Shown: positions 7,482-14,621, counted from the first letter of the stretch. The stretch is 36,928 nt of DNA from Oscillospiraceae bacterium (GCA_910575265.1 CAJTEA010000022.1:1-36928), one strand, 5' to 3'. Notes: generated from the letters alone by a model not told the origin. Numbers and translations: made by a program.

Positions 7482-7540
7482 GGGGCGGGGTATAGTTTTA
7501 TACTACCTACCCCCGAAAACGGCTTTTAACCGTCCACGGG
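7482..7540 (+). repeat. Second copy of the repA leader sequence
   Basis: This stretch reads like the repA leader (minus strand of 177-232), including GTGGACGGTTA and the GC-rich flanks around an AT-rich centre, but no repA follows. It is the main recognisable content of the gene-free stretch 7417-7657. Confidence 0.5.
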
Positions 7541-7657
7541 GCTTTTCCCGCCTGATTTTTCCCATCCCTTGAAAAGTTCCTCTTGACAAAAAGCCTAATG
7601 CTTTGTTAGTGACATGACATCACCTTTAGAAAAAGGCTATCATCCTCACCCGCCGCC

Positions 7658-7710
7658 CAGACTGTGTGACCGAAGTGCGCATGGGCAACACCGGCCTCAC
7701 CGTTTCCGGC
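7658..7710 (+). repeat. Cassette-end repeat R1, remnant of a TnpW-like frame
   Basis: The core TGTGACCGAAGTGCGCATGG and its continuation (7665-7704) recur at 8195-8234 and, inverted, at 12164-12205. In frame it reads VTEVRMGNTGLTVSG then stop, resembling the opening of transposon-encoded TnpW-type proteins. An upstream in-frame TAG and the early stop show it is a broken copy. Confidence 0.6.
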
Positions 7711-7715
7711 TGATG

Positions 7716-8150
7716 TCACCCGACTTTGGATTGATTTATGGTGCTTGCTATTGCGGCGGTCATTGCGGCAAGCACCAAATATACCGCAGCTTTTTGAACG
7801 GCATCAAAAGGCTGCATTTGAAACAATCCATACTGAACAGATACAAATATGTAGCGAATAGCCAAGCTGTCTACAATCAAATGGGATAGCAAACCAAGGG
7901 CAGTTATCTTGTGTTCATCCTGCGGAGCAACATATACTAAATGGCCTCTATTTATGCCATTCCTTGCCTTGATTGCCGGTGAAATGAACAGCCAGCACAC
8001 AAAATCACTCCGTATTCTAAGAAATGCATTCCATCTTAATGTGTCATAGTAAGCGCAACTTTGCCTACAAAAATAAAATGCACCAAATGAAAAGAACAGA
8101 GAACCGCCAATTACTATAAATCGTTCAGCCATTGTCCGCCCCCTACTCAT
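7716..8150 (-). CDS. Small membrane protein, unknown
   Basis: A 144-residue protein, possibly starting at the second methionine (residue 7). Two clear hydrophobic segments (about residues 9-27 and 119-136) flank weaker ones near 48-57 and 83-100. No catalytic motif is visible and I do not recognise the family. Its stop codon lies directly beside repeat R1, and R2 lies 45 bases upstream of its start, so repeats bracket the gene. There is no close partner gene; the function is unknown. Confidence 0.5.
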   Translation of the reverse strand: MSRGRTMAERFIVIGGSLFFSFGAFYFCRQSCAYYDTLRWNAFLRIRSDFVCWLFISPAIKARNGINRGHLVYVAPQDEHKITALGLLSHLIVDSLAIRYIFVSVQYGLFQMQPFDAVQKAAVYLVLAAMTAAIASTINQSKVG

Positions 8151-8187
8151 AAGTGGATTTGTTTTAAGTCAAAAAACTGCCATCACT

Positions 8188-8234
8188 CAGATTATGTGAC
8201 CGAGGTACGCATGGGCAACACCGGCCTCACCGTT
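8188..8234 (+). repeat. Cassette-end repeat R2
   Basis: Second copy of the R1 core in the same orientation. The CGGTGAG part, read on the minus strand, supplies the stop codon of the gene at 8227-8499. Confidence 0.6.
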
Positions 8235-8499
8235 TTTTCTTTCTCCAGCGAACAAAGAAATAAGTCAGCAAATAAATGACGGTGGGAATATTCCCCCTAC
8301 TCAACCCATACCATGCAGTAGAAATATCAGGTGCCATCGTGCTTATATACAGAATAAGGCCAAATGTAATACCAGGCAGAATCAAGCCCAGCCATGGGTT
8401 ATCTGCTTTACTAAGAAATATCTGCCAGATAAATGTTCCGAGCCATACCACAAACACAGCAGCAATGCCAGCCAATAAAAAAGCGGGAAGAAAAAACAC
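8227..8499 (-). CDS. Small membrane protein, paralogue of the one at 11897-12169
   Basis: 90 residues with three hydrophobic helices (about 3-27, 36-54, 70-83) and a very basic end RWRKKKR, suggesting a cytoplasmic C-terminus. Residues 24-90 are nearly identical to the plus-strand copy at 11897-12169, including FLSKADNPWLGLILPGITFG. The start is a GTG with GGAGAG 11 bases upstream. The stop lies inside repeat R2. I do not recognise the family. Two conserved copies, differing mostly by substitutions that keep hydrophobicity, argue that it is a real gene under selection. Confidence 0.6.
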   Translation of the reverse strand: MFFLPAFLLAGIAAVFVVWLGTFIWQIFLSKADNPWLGLILPGITFGLILYISTMAPDISTAWYGLSRGNIPTVIYLLTYFFVRWRKKKR

Positions 8500-8567
8500 G
8501 ATTTATTCCACTCTCCTAATTTTATACAGCGTGTAGTTTACCACAACAGCTGCCATTTTTCCACTAC

Positions 8568-8636
8568 TAACCATCAAACAATTTCAAAACATCAGCCTTG
8601 CTCCTGCCAGCGGGAGCATTTTTCATGGAGAGCGTA
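8568..8636 (-). repeat. Leader-like repeat, copy 2
   Basis: Matches the stretch at 4352-4420 at roughly three-quarters of positions. It has GCTCC/GGAGC (8600-8617) followed by T5 on plus, and on minus a 19-codon frame MKNAPAGRSKADVLKLFDG and stop. It lies about 70 bases upstream of the membrane protein gene that starts at 8499. A shortened copy lies upstream of the paralogue near 11812. Confidence 0.5.
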
Positions 8637-8639
8637 TGA

Positions 8640-8710
8640 CAAACCAGCGCAGACGGGAGCCGGAACGAGGCAGGGGCGCAAGGGTAACGGGCTTGTGCTC
8701 CTACCCTTGG
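8640..8710 (-). repeat. GC-rich repeat shared with about 11785 and 12285
   Basis: On the minus strand it contains AAGCCCGTTACCCTTGCGCC followed by a stretch ending CCCGTCTGCGC. Related plus-strand copies lie at 11778-11812 and 12278-12325. All three lie beside the duplicated membrane-gene units. Confidence 0.5.
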
Positions 8711-8730
8711 CAAAAAGCCTAACAGAAATT

Positions 8731-9441
8731 TCAGATGTATGATGGCTCCAGCCGCAAAACCCACGCCTCCGGGACGGCTTCCTCAATGATCCCCCGGTTT
8801 AGGTTATACCAGCTGCCGCACTTGTCCAGGATGATTGCGTCTGTGGTGACCACGTTCTCCAGTCGGGAGAAAACGCCGTCCACGCTGGGGTGCAGTTCAA
8901 CCTGGATCTGGACACTCCGCTCCGCCGCCTTGTCCAGCAGCAGCGCCCGGAGGCGTCCGGAGTTGGACACCTGCCGATCCAGGTAGAACAGGGCCTCCTT
9001 GACCCCCAGGGCCTCCAGCCGGGCCAGCAGAAGCTCCACGGCCCGCACCGTCTTGTCCACGATGCGGTAGCTCCCCCGCAGACCGGCCAGGTCCCGGATG
9101 GTGCTGTCCATTCCCTCCAGAAGCAGAGAGCCGGACAGGGCCACCTCCAGGGTGATGATGGTGTTGAAGCCGTCCAGCACCAGGGCCTCCGGCGCTTCCC
9201 GGAGCCGCTTCCGTTCCCGCGCTTCCAGAGCGGCGTGGGGAGAGGTGATCCGGGCCAGGGCCAGCCGCTGGCGCTCCGAGAGCAGGTGGTGGTTGCCCAC
9301 GAAGGTGGAGGCGGATTTGGTGTCGTATCCCCGGTCCAGCAGGAACGCCAGCTCCTGGGCGGCGCCGTTCAGCTTGGCCGCAGCCTTGGAGCCAAATTCG
9401 ATGGTATCTTTCGGCACATAGCCGCGTTTGACAGTCTCCAT
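8731..9441 (-). CDS. DUF434 (DUF5616-like) family protein
   Basis: 236 residues. The N-terminal part has RGYVPKDTIEF, a long helix, LLDRGYDTKSASTFVGNHH and RQRLALAR, the pattern I associate with the DUF434 domain. The C-terminal half starts near VLDGFNTIITLEVALSGSLL and has an alternating strand-helix pattern with conserved Asp residues, as in nucleotide- or nuclease-like folds. DUF434 proteins are widespread in Clostridia and archaea and have no proven function. The ATG at 9441 has GAGGGA upstream at a rather long distance. The high GC content differs from the AT-rich SMI1-like gene next to it, which suggests a different donor. Confidence 0.7.
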   Translation of the reverse strand: METVKRGYVPKDTIEFGSKAAAKLNGAAQELAFLLDRGYDTKSASTFVGNHHLLSERQRLALARITSPHAALEARERKRLREAPEALVLDGFNTIITLEVALSGSLLLEGMDSTIRDLAGLRGSYRIVDKTVRAVELLLARLEALGVKEALFYLDRQVSNSGRLRALLLDKAAERSVQIQVELHPSVDGVFSRLENVVTTDAIILDKCGSWYNLNRGIIEEAVPEAWVLRLEPSYI

Positions 9442-9499
9442 GGTGGGTTCAGTCCCTCATAGTCAGTTTTCCGATGAACGGGAATTGCTTTTCTCCATC

Positions 9500-10090
9500 T
9501 CATTCAATATCGAATGTCAACTCATCCTCATCGTAAAGTTCGCCGCCGAAAAAGCAACGTACCAAATCTTCAAATTTATTAAAGAACGGAAGCGCCCATC
9601 TTAGAATATCCGCTCTGGTTTCTTCTCCTAATGTTGGGCGAACTCGCGCCATGTCCACTTGATACACCTGTTCACTTTTTAAGTCAAGTAAAACGTAATA
9701 TTCTTCGTTATATAAGCCAAGGTATAGGAATCCGGTTCCGTGAAATATCGTATTGCTTCGTTCAAATTCGCTCAAGTCCTTATTGGGAAACATTAACGGT
9801 AGCTGGAGAATTGTCGTTGCAATTTCTTCTTCTATCTCAAGTTCACGCCATCTGCCTGTTTCTTCACAATATGTCATTGAAAAGTCCCCCAGCATTTTCC
9901 CCGTAACAAATGGGACGGACAATGTATAAGACCGAAAATAATCTTTTACTGCATTTGGTATGATAATATTTAGCCTGCTTTCAAGATCAACTATATCTTG
10001 ATCTAAAATTATTGTTCTTCTCAATTCCACTTCCGGGTGTTCGATTCCAAATTTTTCTATTGTAGCTTGAATATAGTTTTTTCTATCCAT
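9500..10090 (-). CDS. SMI1/KNR4-like protein, probable immunity protein
   Basis: 196 residues, acidic and soluble. DIVDLESRLNIIIPNAVKDY (about 32-51) matches the SMI1/KNR4 start (an acidic residue, LE.rL.i.lP..v.d), and YLGLYNEEYYVLLDLKSEQV (about 122-141) fits the core strands. The C-terminal helix with FNKFEDLVRCFF is also usual. It is the third gene of this type in the window. A clear minus-strand promoter at 10130-10158 lies upstream. It probably protects against a toxin not encoded here. The assignment is a little weaker than for the other two. Confidence 0.65.
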   Translation of the reverse strand: MDRKNYIQATIEKFGIEHPEVELRRTIILDQDIVDLESRLNIIIPNAVKDYFRSYTLSVPFVTGKMLGDFSMTYCEETGRWRELEIEEEIATTILQLPLMFPNKDLSEFERSNTIFHGTGFLYLGLYNEEYYVLLDLKSEQVYQVDMARVRPTLGEETRADILRWALPFFNKFEDLVRCFFGGELYDEDELTFDIE

Positions 10091-10129
10091 AATATTTGCC
10101 TCCGCAACAAATCAGGATTTATCATCTTG

Positions 10130-10158
10130 ATTATACCAGCATCCCACTTCTAATTCAA
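10130..10158 (-). promoter_or_regulatory. Promoter for the SMI1-like gene
   Basis: On the minus strand TTGAAT (10158-10153), a 17-base spacer and TATAAT (10135-10130), preceded by TGG as an extended -10. Confidence 0.6.
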
Positions 10159-10192
10159 TCCGATTTCTGATAGAACCGTCCAACCTCCCGCC

Positions 10193-10221
10193 TTGACAAC
10201 CCCGTTGGCAAGGTCTACTAT
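10193..10221 (+). promoter_or_regulatory. Promoter for the lipase-like gene
   Basis: TTGACA at 10193-10198, a 17-base spacer and TACTAT at 10216-10221. It is placed back to back with the promoter at 10130-10158. Confidence 0.55.
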
Positions 10222-10268
10222 AAACGCAGAAAAGCGCCGGCGGGCGCTATTGAACGGGAGGCGGTTTT

Positions 10269-11639
10269 ATGAAATATGTCAGGCGCATTGTCTACTGCCT
10301 GTTGCTGACGGCGGCGGCAAATGCCCTGTCGCTGGTCTGGCTGCTGTACGCCGAATGGTCAGTTTCCGGCGCGGGGTGGCTGTTTCTGCCCCTGGCGGCG
10401 GCGTTTCTCTGGGTGAATCTCCGGCCTATTCCGAAGTCCAGCCCCACCAAGCGCATCCAGCGGCTGGCGGAGGGCTGTGAGCTGTTGTGGCTGTTCTGCG
10501 TGACCGCCACGGCCACTGTTCTGCTCCAGCTTCTCTGGCTGAACGTACTGCGTGTCGATATTGCGGCGGACAGCTTCCTTGACTGGTGGGGGTATTTTGG
10601 GGGTGCGATGGGCCTGCTGCTGGCGGTGATCCTGGAGGCCATTGTCTTCTGGAACGGCATGATCCGGGTCTACCTCACCTCGGTTCAGTTGGGTATCAAG
10701 CACCGCGTTCTCGCGGCTCTGTGCGGGTGGATTCCCCTGGTGAACCTCTGGTATCTGGCAAAGATCCTCCGCATTTGCAGTGACGAAGTGGAGTTTGAGA
10801 CCCAGAAGTGGGAGCTGGACGAAGTTCGGGCGGAGAGCGAGGTCTGCAAAACGAAGTATCCCCTCCTGATGGTCCACGGCGTGTTCTTCCGGGACTTCCG
10901 CTGCCTCAACTACTGGGGCCGCATCCCCAAGGAGCTGAGGCGCAACGGGGCTACGGTCTACTACGGCCAGCAGCAGTCCGCGGCGGCGGTGGAGGACAGC
11001 GGGAAGGAGCTGGCGGAGCGCATCCGGCAGATTGTGGAGGAAACCGGCTGCGGGAAGGTGAACATCATCGCCCACTCCAAGGGCGGGCTGGACAGCCGGG
11101 CCGCCATCGCCCACTGCGGCATGGCCCCTTATGTGGCGACATTGACCACCATCAACACCCCTCACCGGGGCTGCATCTTTGCCGAGTACCTGCTGGGCAA
11201 GGTTCCCCAGGCCGCACGGCTGAAAATTGCCGCGGCCTACAACGCCACGATGAAGAAAGTGGGCGATCCCAATCCGGACTTCCTGTCGGCGGTGACCGAC
11301 CTGACGGAGAGCGCGTGCCTGGCCCGGAACGAGGTGACGCCCGACGCCCCCGGCGTAGTGTATGAGAGCGTCATGTCCTACTGTAAGAAGGCCCAGCATG
11401 GCAAGTTCCCGCTGAATATGACCTACCCTATCGTCAAGCACTTCGACGGCCTGAACGACGGGCTGGTGTCGGTGGAGTCGGCTAAGTGGGGGGAGCGGTT
11501 CACCCTCCTGGAGCCCCAGGGGAAGCGGGGCATCTCCCACGGGGACGTGGTGGATCTGAACCGGGAGAACATCCGGGGCTTCGATGTGCGGGAGTTCTAT
11601 GTAAAGCTGGCGGCTGATTTGAAGCGGCGGGGGTATTGA
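10269..11639 (+). CDS. Membrane-anchored alpha/beta-hydrolase (lipase-like)
   Basis: 456 residues. The first 170 hold four or five hydrophobic helices (about 5-22, 28-47, 74-92, 106-130, 142-165). The second part is an alpha/beta-hydrolase of the triacylglycerol lipase type: YPLLMVHGVFFRD (about 198-210) supplies the HG oxyanion motif, and IIAHSKGGLDSR (about 265-276) carries the nucleophilic serine in AHSKG. TTINTPHRG is the usual following strand, HFDGLNDGLVS carries the candidate acid, and GISHGDVVDL the candidate histidine. It probably hydrolyses esters or lipids at the membrane. GGGAGG precedes the ATG, and a good promoter lies at 10193. It is a GC-rich single gene, possibly chromosomal cargo. 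Confidence 0.8.
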   Translation: MKYVRRIVYCLLLTAAANALSLVWLLYAEWSVSGAGWLFLPLAAAFLWVNLRPIPKSSPTKRIQRLAEGCELLWLFCVTATATVLLQLLWLNVLRVDIAADSFLDWWGYFGGAMGLLLAVILEAIVFWNGMIRVYLTSVQLGIKHRVLAALCGWIPLVNLWYLAKILRICSDEVEFETQKWELDEVRAESEVCKTKYPLLMVHGVFFRDFRCLNYWGRIPKELRRNGATVYYGQQQSAAAVEDSGKELAERIRQIVEETGCGKVNIIAHSKGGLDSRAAIAHCGMAPYVATLTTINTPHRGCIFAEYLLGKVPQAARLKIAAAYNATMKKVGDPNPDFLSAVTDLTESACLARNEVTPDAPGVVYESVMSYCKKAQHGKFPLNMTYPIVKHFDGLNDGLVSVESAKWGERFTLLEPQGKRGISHGDVVDLNRENIRGFDVREFYVKLAADLKRRGY

Positions 11640-11648
11640 GGTACAGAT

Positions 11649-11741
11649 ATGAAACGGCCAGATACTGGCATTGACATGGTGGTGAGAGGCAAGCTCACAA
11701 AGAAATACCATAAGGACAATATGTACGGTAGCGCCCGCTGA
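11649..11741 (+). other. Possible 30-codon frame after the lipase-like gene
   Basis: ATG at 11649 with GAGG 7 bases before encodes 30 residues, rich in Lys and Arg, with no recognisable motif. Apart from this, 11640-11896 holds the GC-rich repeat near 11785 and a shortened leader-like repeat near 11812. Confidence 0.2.
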
Positions 11742-11777
11742 GATACAAACAGATGTAAAGTGCTATGCATAGATCAA

Positions 11778-11860
11778 GTAGGGGCGCACAACCCCGTTAC
11801 CCTTGCGCCGCGCTCAAAAATGCTGGAAAAATAGCGACTGTTGTGGTAGACTATATGCGA
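11778..11860 (+). repeat. Repeat unit upstream of the paralogous membrane gene
   Basis: It contains the GC-rich repeat (CCCCGTTACCCTTGCGCC near 11793-11810), then AAAAATGCT joined directly to GGAAAAATAGCGACTGTTGT. In the copy at 8500-8640 about 60 bases separate these two parts, so one copy has a deletion or the other an insertion. Confidence 0.5.
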
Positions 11861-11896
11861 ATAAAAACAAAACACTGTAAATGGGTGAAATAAACC

Positions 11897-12169
11897 GTGT
11901 TTTTTTCTTCAGCTTTTCTGCTGGTTGGCCTTGGTGTCGTTTTTTTGTGTTGGCTTGGAACCTTTGTTTTGCAGATATTCCTTAGCAAAGCGGATAATCC
12001 ATGGCTGGGCTTGATCTTGCCCGGAATTACATTTGGCCTTATTCTGTATATCTGTACATGGGCTCCGGATTTTGATACAATCTGGTATGGGTTGAGCAGA
12101 GGGAATATTCCTACCGTCATTTATTTGCTTACCTATTTCTTTGTTCGCAAAAGAAAGAAAAAGCGGTGA
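11897..12169 (+). CDS. Small membrane protein, paralogue of the one at 8227-8499
   Basis: 90 residues with three hydrophobic helices and the basic end RKRKKKR. It starts with GTG after GGGTG. The core from FLSKADNPWLG to IPTVIYLLTYFFV is almost unchanged from the inverted copy 3.4 kb away; the differences cluster in the first 23 residues and around residues 52-60. The homology continues into both flanks, into the leader upstream and the cassette-end repeat downstream, so a whole unit was duplicated. Function unknown. Confidence 0.6.
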   Translation: MFFSSAFLLVGLGVVFLCWLGTFVLQIFLSKADNPWLGLILPGITFGLILYICTWAPDFDTIWYGLSRGNIPTVIYLLTYFFVRKRKKKR

Positions 12170-12210
12170 GGCCGGTGTTGCCTATGCGTACCTCGGTCAC
12201 GCAGTTTGGG
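12164..12210 (-). repeat. Cassette-end repeat R3 (inverted)
   Basis: The third copy of the R1/R2 core, in opposite orientation, directly overlaps the stop codon of the gene at 11897-12169. Confidence 0.6.
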
Positions 12211-12319
12211 AATGGAGCTGTAATTGGAAGGAAGCTCTTGAACATCGTAGTCGGACGGGGTAGTATCCAGTCCTCGCTCCACAAGCCCCGTTACCCCTGC
12301 GTCGCTCTCCCGTCTGCGC

Positions 12320-12545
12320 CGTCCTCCTGCGCTTATGGGCGGCTTTGTTCGGTGGCGATGGTCTGCTCCCAAAAGGTCTTAAACTACTCCTCGGTCAGCG
12401 AGATGGTGTCGGGCAGCAGCTTTTCAAAAAGTCCCCTGCGCTTGCAGAGGCGGTTTCTCTTGTCCTTGCGCTCCTGCTCTTTCTGCTCCTGGATAAGCCG
12501 TATGTATGGCTTATGGTCCTATCAGATTCTTGTCTGCTTTACTTG
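12320..12545 (-). pseudogene. Remnant of a mobile-element accessory gene
   Basis: On the minus strand one frame reads KPYIRLIQEQKEQERKDKRN, then LCKRRGLFEKLLPDTISLTE, then an in-frame TAG, then FKTFWEQTIATEQSR and a stop. A basic coiled segment followed by KRxGLxEKxLPD resembles the C-terminal part of DUF3847-like accessory proteins of Firmicutes mobilisable elements. Stops before and inside the match show decay. The rest of 12206-12663 holds the GC-rich repeat near 12285 and nothing else I can call. Confidence 0.35.
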
Positions 12546-12640
12546 ACTTTCTGTCAGAGCGGTATCTATCATACTGGCTGTTAGAGCGTGTTTGTCATTT
12601 TTCTGTCTTAGATTCTCTCTTAGAGTGGGCCCTTCTGGTT

Positions 12641-12655
12641 GGTTCACGGTGAACC
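12641..12655. repeat. 15-bp palindrome GGTTCACGGTGAACC
   Basis: Perfect 7-bp arms around one base, at the border between the mosaic left part and the transfer module. It may be a protein-binding site; there is no direct proof. Confidence 0.35.
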
Positions 12656-12663
12656 CACCCTCG

Positions 12664-12712
12664 GTTCTCCGCCAGGGCGCAATAACCCCCTGGCGGAGAA
12701 CATATATTTTTT
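12664..12712 (+). terminator. Rho-independent terminator, plus strand
   Basis: GTTCTCCGCCAGGG (12664-12677) pairs perfectly with CCCTGGCGGAGAAC (12688-12701) and is followed by a T6 run (12707-12712). It would stop transcription coming from the cargo region before it enters the transfer operon antisense. Confidence 0.6.
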
Positions 12713-12716
12713 CGCG

Positions 12717-12971
12717 CTACTTCAGCCGGTATAAATTTGAGCTGAGACTCCCGTTCTCCCGCCAGCGATGTTCCTTGGAGATCAGCTCCGCCCTGCATAG
12801 ATCATCCAAGGCCCGCTTGACGGTGGAGCGGGACAGCCGCAGCTCTGCGGAGATCGTGCGTATCCCCGGCCAGCACTTACCCTCGCTGTCGGCATGATCC
12901 TTCAGGTACATATACACAGCCCTGGCCCGGTGGTTCAGATCGGACTGATAGATCTTCTCAAAGTATCCCAT
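12717..12971 (-). CDS. Small helix-turn-helix protein (HTH_36-like)
   Basis: 84 residues. HRARAVYMYLKDHADSEGKCWPGIRTISAELRLSRSTVKRALDDL (about 14-58) is a winged-helix HTH of the kind found in replication-initiator and Dnt-like proteins, followed by a short wing with KEHRWRENGSLSSNLYRL. AGGAG lies 7 bases before the ATG, and the gene starts 3 bases after virD4 stops, so it is the last gene of the transfer operon. It may regulate the operon or take part in replication. The fold is clear, the role is not. Confidence 0.75.
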   Translation of the reverse strand: MGYFEKIYQSDLNHRARAVYMYLKDHADSEGKCWPGIRTISAELRLSRSTVKRALDDLCRAELISKEHRWRENGSLSSNLYRLK

Positions 12972-12974
12972 AGG

Positions 12975-14519
12975 CTACTCCTGCCCCCCATCTGTGCGGA
13001 CAACCACAGGGGGAGGAGGCTCCCGCCTGGTGCGTCTGGCCTGAGCGTAGGACGCGCCGCCTCTGGCAGTTGGAGTTTTCGGAGGAACCGGGGGAGCGGG
13101 AGGGGTATCGCTCTCCACCGGCTGTGCATGGTGACAGCGGAAGATCGCCTGCTCCAGCTCCTGTTTGTTGGCATAGGCCACGGTACGCGCGGCCCGCTCC
13201 GGCAGCAGGTACGGATCACCGAAGGAGATGCCCCAGTCCAGGAAGAGCCTGAGCCGTGTCTGCATGGGGTGTGTCCCCGTTTTCATCACTACAAACTGGC
13301 CCTTGGGGATGGACTTCAGCTCATCCGGCGTCATGAGAGGCCGCTCCATCATCTGGAGGGAGCGGCTGGCGCTGTCTTTTCCGCCGCCCTTGCTCACCGA
13401 ACCGCTCATGACGGTGCGGCTGCCCAGGGCCTTGGACAGCACCTCGGCGGTCTGAGAGTTGGGGGCGAAGCCGCCGAAGATGGTATCCTGCGTATTGTCG
13501 ACAATGATCTCCGCGCCCTCCTTGCCGTAGTTCTTCTCCAGTTGGGCCAGCGACTGGATGATCGGCACAAGGGTCAGCTTGCGGGAGCGGCCGGCGCTAA
13601 ACAGGGGCAGGATGTCGAAGGCGGGCATGGTGCCCAGCTCATCGCAGAACAGCACCACCCGGTTGGGCAGCTTGCCGCCGTTTTCGTCCGCTACAGAGAA
13701 CAGTTCCCGGCTGAGGGTCTGGATCATCAGGCCGGCCATAAAGTTCTTACTGGGGTCTTCCTCCGGCAGTACGAGGAAGATGGCGGACTTCCGGGAGGCA
13801 AAGGCTTCCGCGTCAATGGCGCTGTCGAAGCACAGCACCTGCTCCAGCTCGGAGTCCAGGAAGGCGTTCAGCCTGGACAGCACCGTGGACATGACCGAGG
13901 CCATGGCCTGTTCCGCCGAGTTGAGAGCGGCTCCGGCGAACCACCGGGCCTTGTGCGTGTCGGGGAGTGTGTCCATCATGACCTGAAAGCCGTTCTTGCC
14001 CTTGGCGGTCTTGCTGGGCGCCAGCAAATCCTGCACCAGCTTGAACACACTGACGATGTGCCGCCGCTCCTGGGGAGCCTCCTCCGTGGGCGGCATATAC
14101 TCCGCCAGCAGGAGAACGACTGCTGTGAGCAGTCCCTCAGCGGCGTCGTAGAAAAATGCGTTCTGCCCGTAGTTTGAGGCGTCTCCCTCCGGGTTTATGA
14201 TAGTTTTCGCTAAGATTTTAGCGTACTTCTCCGCTTTGGCTCTCGCCGCCAGATTGGACGGCTGTTCCCGGCAGATATCCATATAGCGGTTGATGAGCGT
14301 GAGGAGGTTGTACCCGTCTGACCTGGTAGGATTGCGCAGGTCGATCACCGCCACCTTGTAGCCGTAGTGCTGCAAGGCCACAGCGCCATAGTTCCGGGCC
14401 AAATCCCCTTTTGTATCAAGGGCCAGGAAGCTCATCCCGCTGGCGCAGGCGTACTCCATGTTGGGGTAGAGAAAGAACGCCGTCTTGCCCACGCCGGACG
14501 CGCCGATCATCAGATAGCG
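12975..14519 (-). CDS. virD4: VirD4-type coupling ATPase, exon 2 (main part)
   Basis: The second exon gives 514 residues, beginning RYLMIGASGVGKTAFFLYPN with the Walker A motif GASGVGKT at residues 109-116 of the spliced protein. Walker B is VVLFCDELG (Asp-Glu at 396-397), and the TraG/TraD-type block IIQSLAQLEKNYGKEGAEII follows. The tail is proline-rich and basic. This hexameric inner-membrane ATPase links the relaxase-DNA complex to the type IV secretion channel. The bases CGC at 14519-14517 join in frame to exon 1 at 17254, giving 617 residues, normal for the family. Without splicing this part would have to start at an internal ATG (14510) and would lack the membrane anchor. Confidence 0.9.
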   Translation of the reverse strand, partial: RYLMIGASGVGKTAFFLYPNMEYACASGMSFLALDTKGDLARNYGAVALQHYGYKVAVIDLRNPTRSDGYNLLTLINRYMDICREQPSNLAARAKAEKYAKILAKTIINPEGDASNYGQNAFFYDAAEGLLTAVVLLLAEYMPPTEEAPQERRHIVSVFKLVQDLLAPSKTAKGKNGFQVMMDTLPDTHKARWFAGAALNSAEQAMASVMSTVLSRLNAFLDSELEQVLCFDSAIDAEAFASRKSAIFLVLPEEDPSKNFMAGLMIQTLSRELFSVADENGGKLPNRVVLFCDELGTMPAFDILPLFSAGRSRKLTLVPIIQSLAQLEKNYGKEGAEIIVDNTQDTIFGGFAPNSQTAEVLSKALGSRTVMSGSVSKGGGKDSASRSLQMMERPLMTPDELKSIPKGQFVVMKTGTHPMQTRLRLFLDWGISFGDPYLLPERAARTVAYANKQELEQAIFRCHHAQPVESDTPPAPPVPPKTPTARGGASYAQARRTRREPPPPVVVRTDGGQE

Positions 14520-14587
14520 ATAGGTAATCCGCCGCTTTTACTGCCCTCATGAGAGAGCAGCAGTCAGAGCGGATTTTCCCCCGCTTC

Positions 14588-14621
14588 GCACCGTGCATGC
14601 GACTTTCACCGCACACGGCGC
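14588..14621 (-). ncRNA. Group II intron domain V
   Basis: The 34-base hairpin carries the catalytic core: GCCGTGTGCGG, GTGAAAG loop, GTCGCATGCACGGTGC. The maturase stop codon (14608-14606) lies inside this hairpin, so the coding region runs into domain V. Confidence 0.8.

Noticed and set aside
10359..11711. 450-codon minus-strand frame
   Set aside because: Antisense of the GC-rich lipase-like gene, biased to His, Gln and Pro; no protein-like motif.
7665..12210. Repeats as integron attC sites or a CRISPR array
   Set aside because: No core RYYYAAC/GTTRRRY sites, no integron integrase, spacing irregular and copies in both orientations.
12894..14177. 427-codon plus-strand frame
   Set aside because: Antisense of virD4 exon 2, which has Walker A and B motifs.
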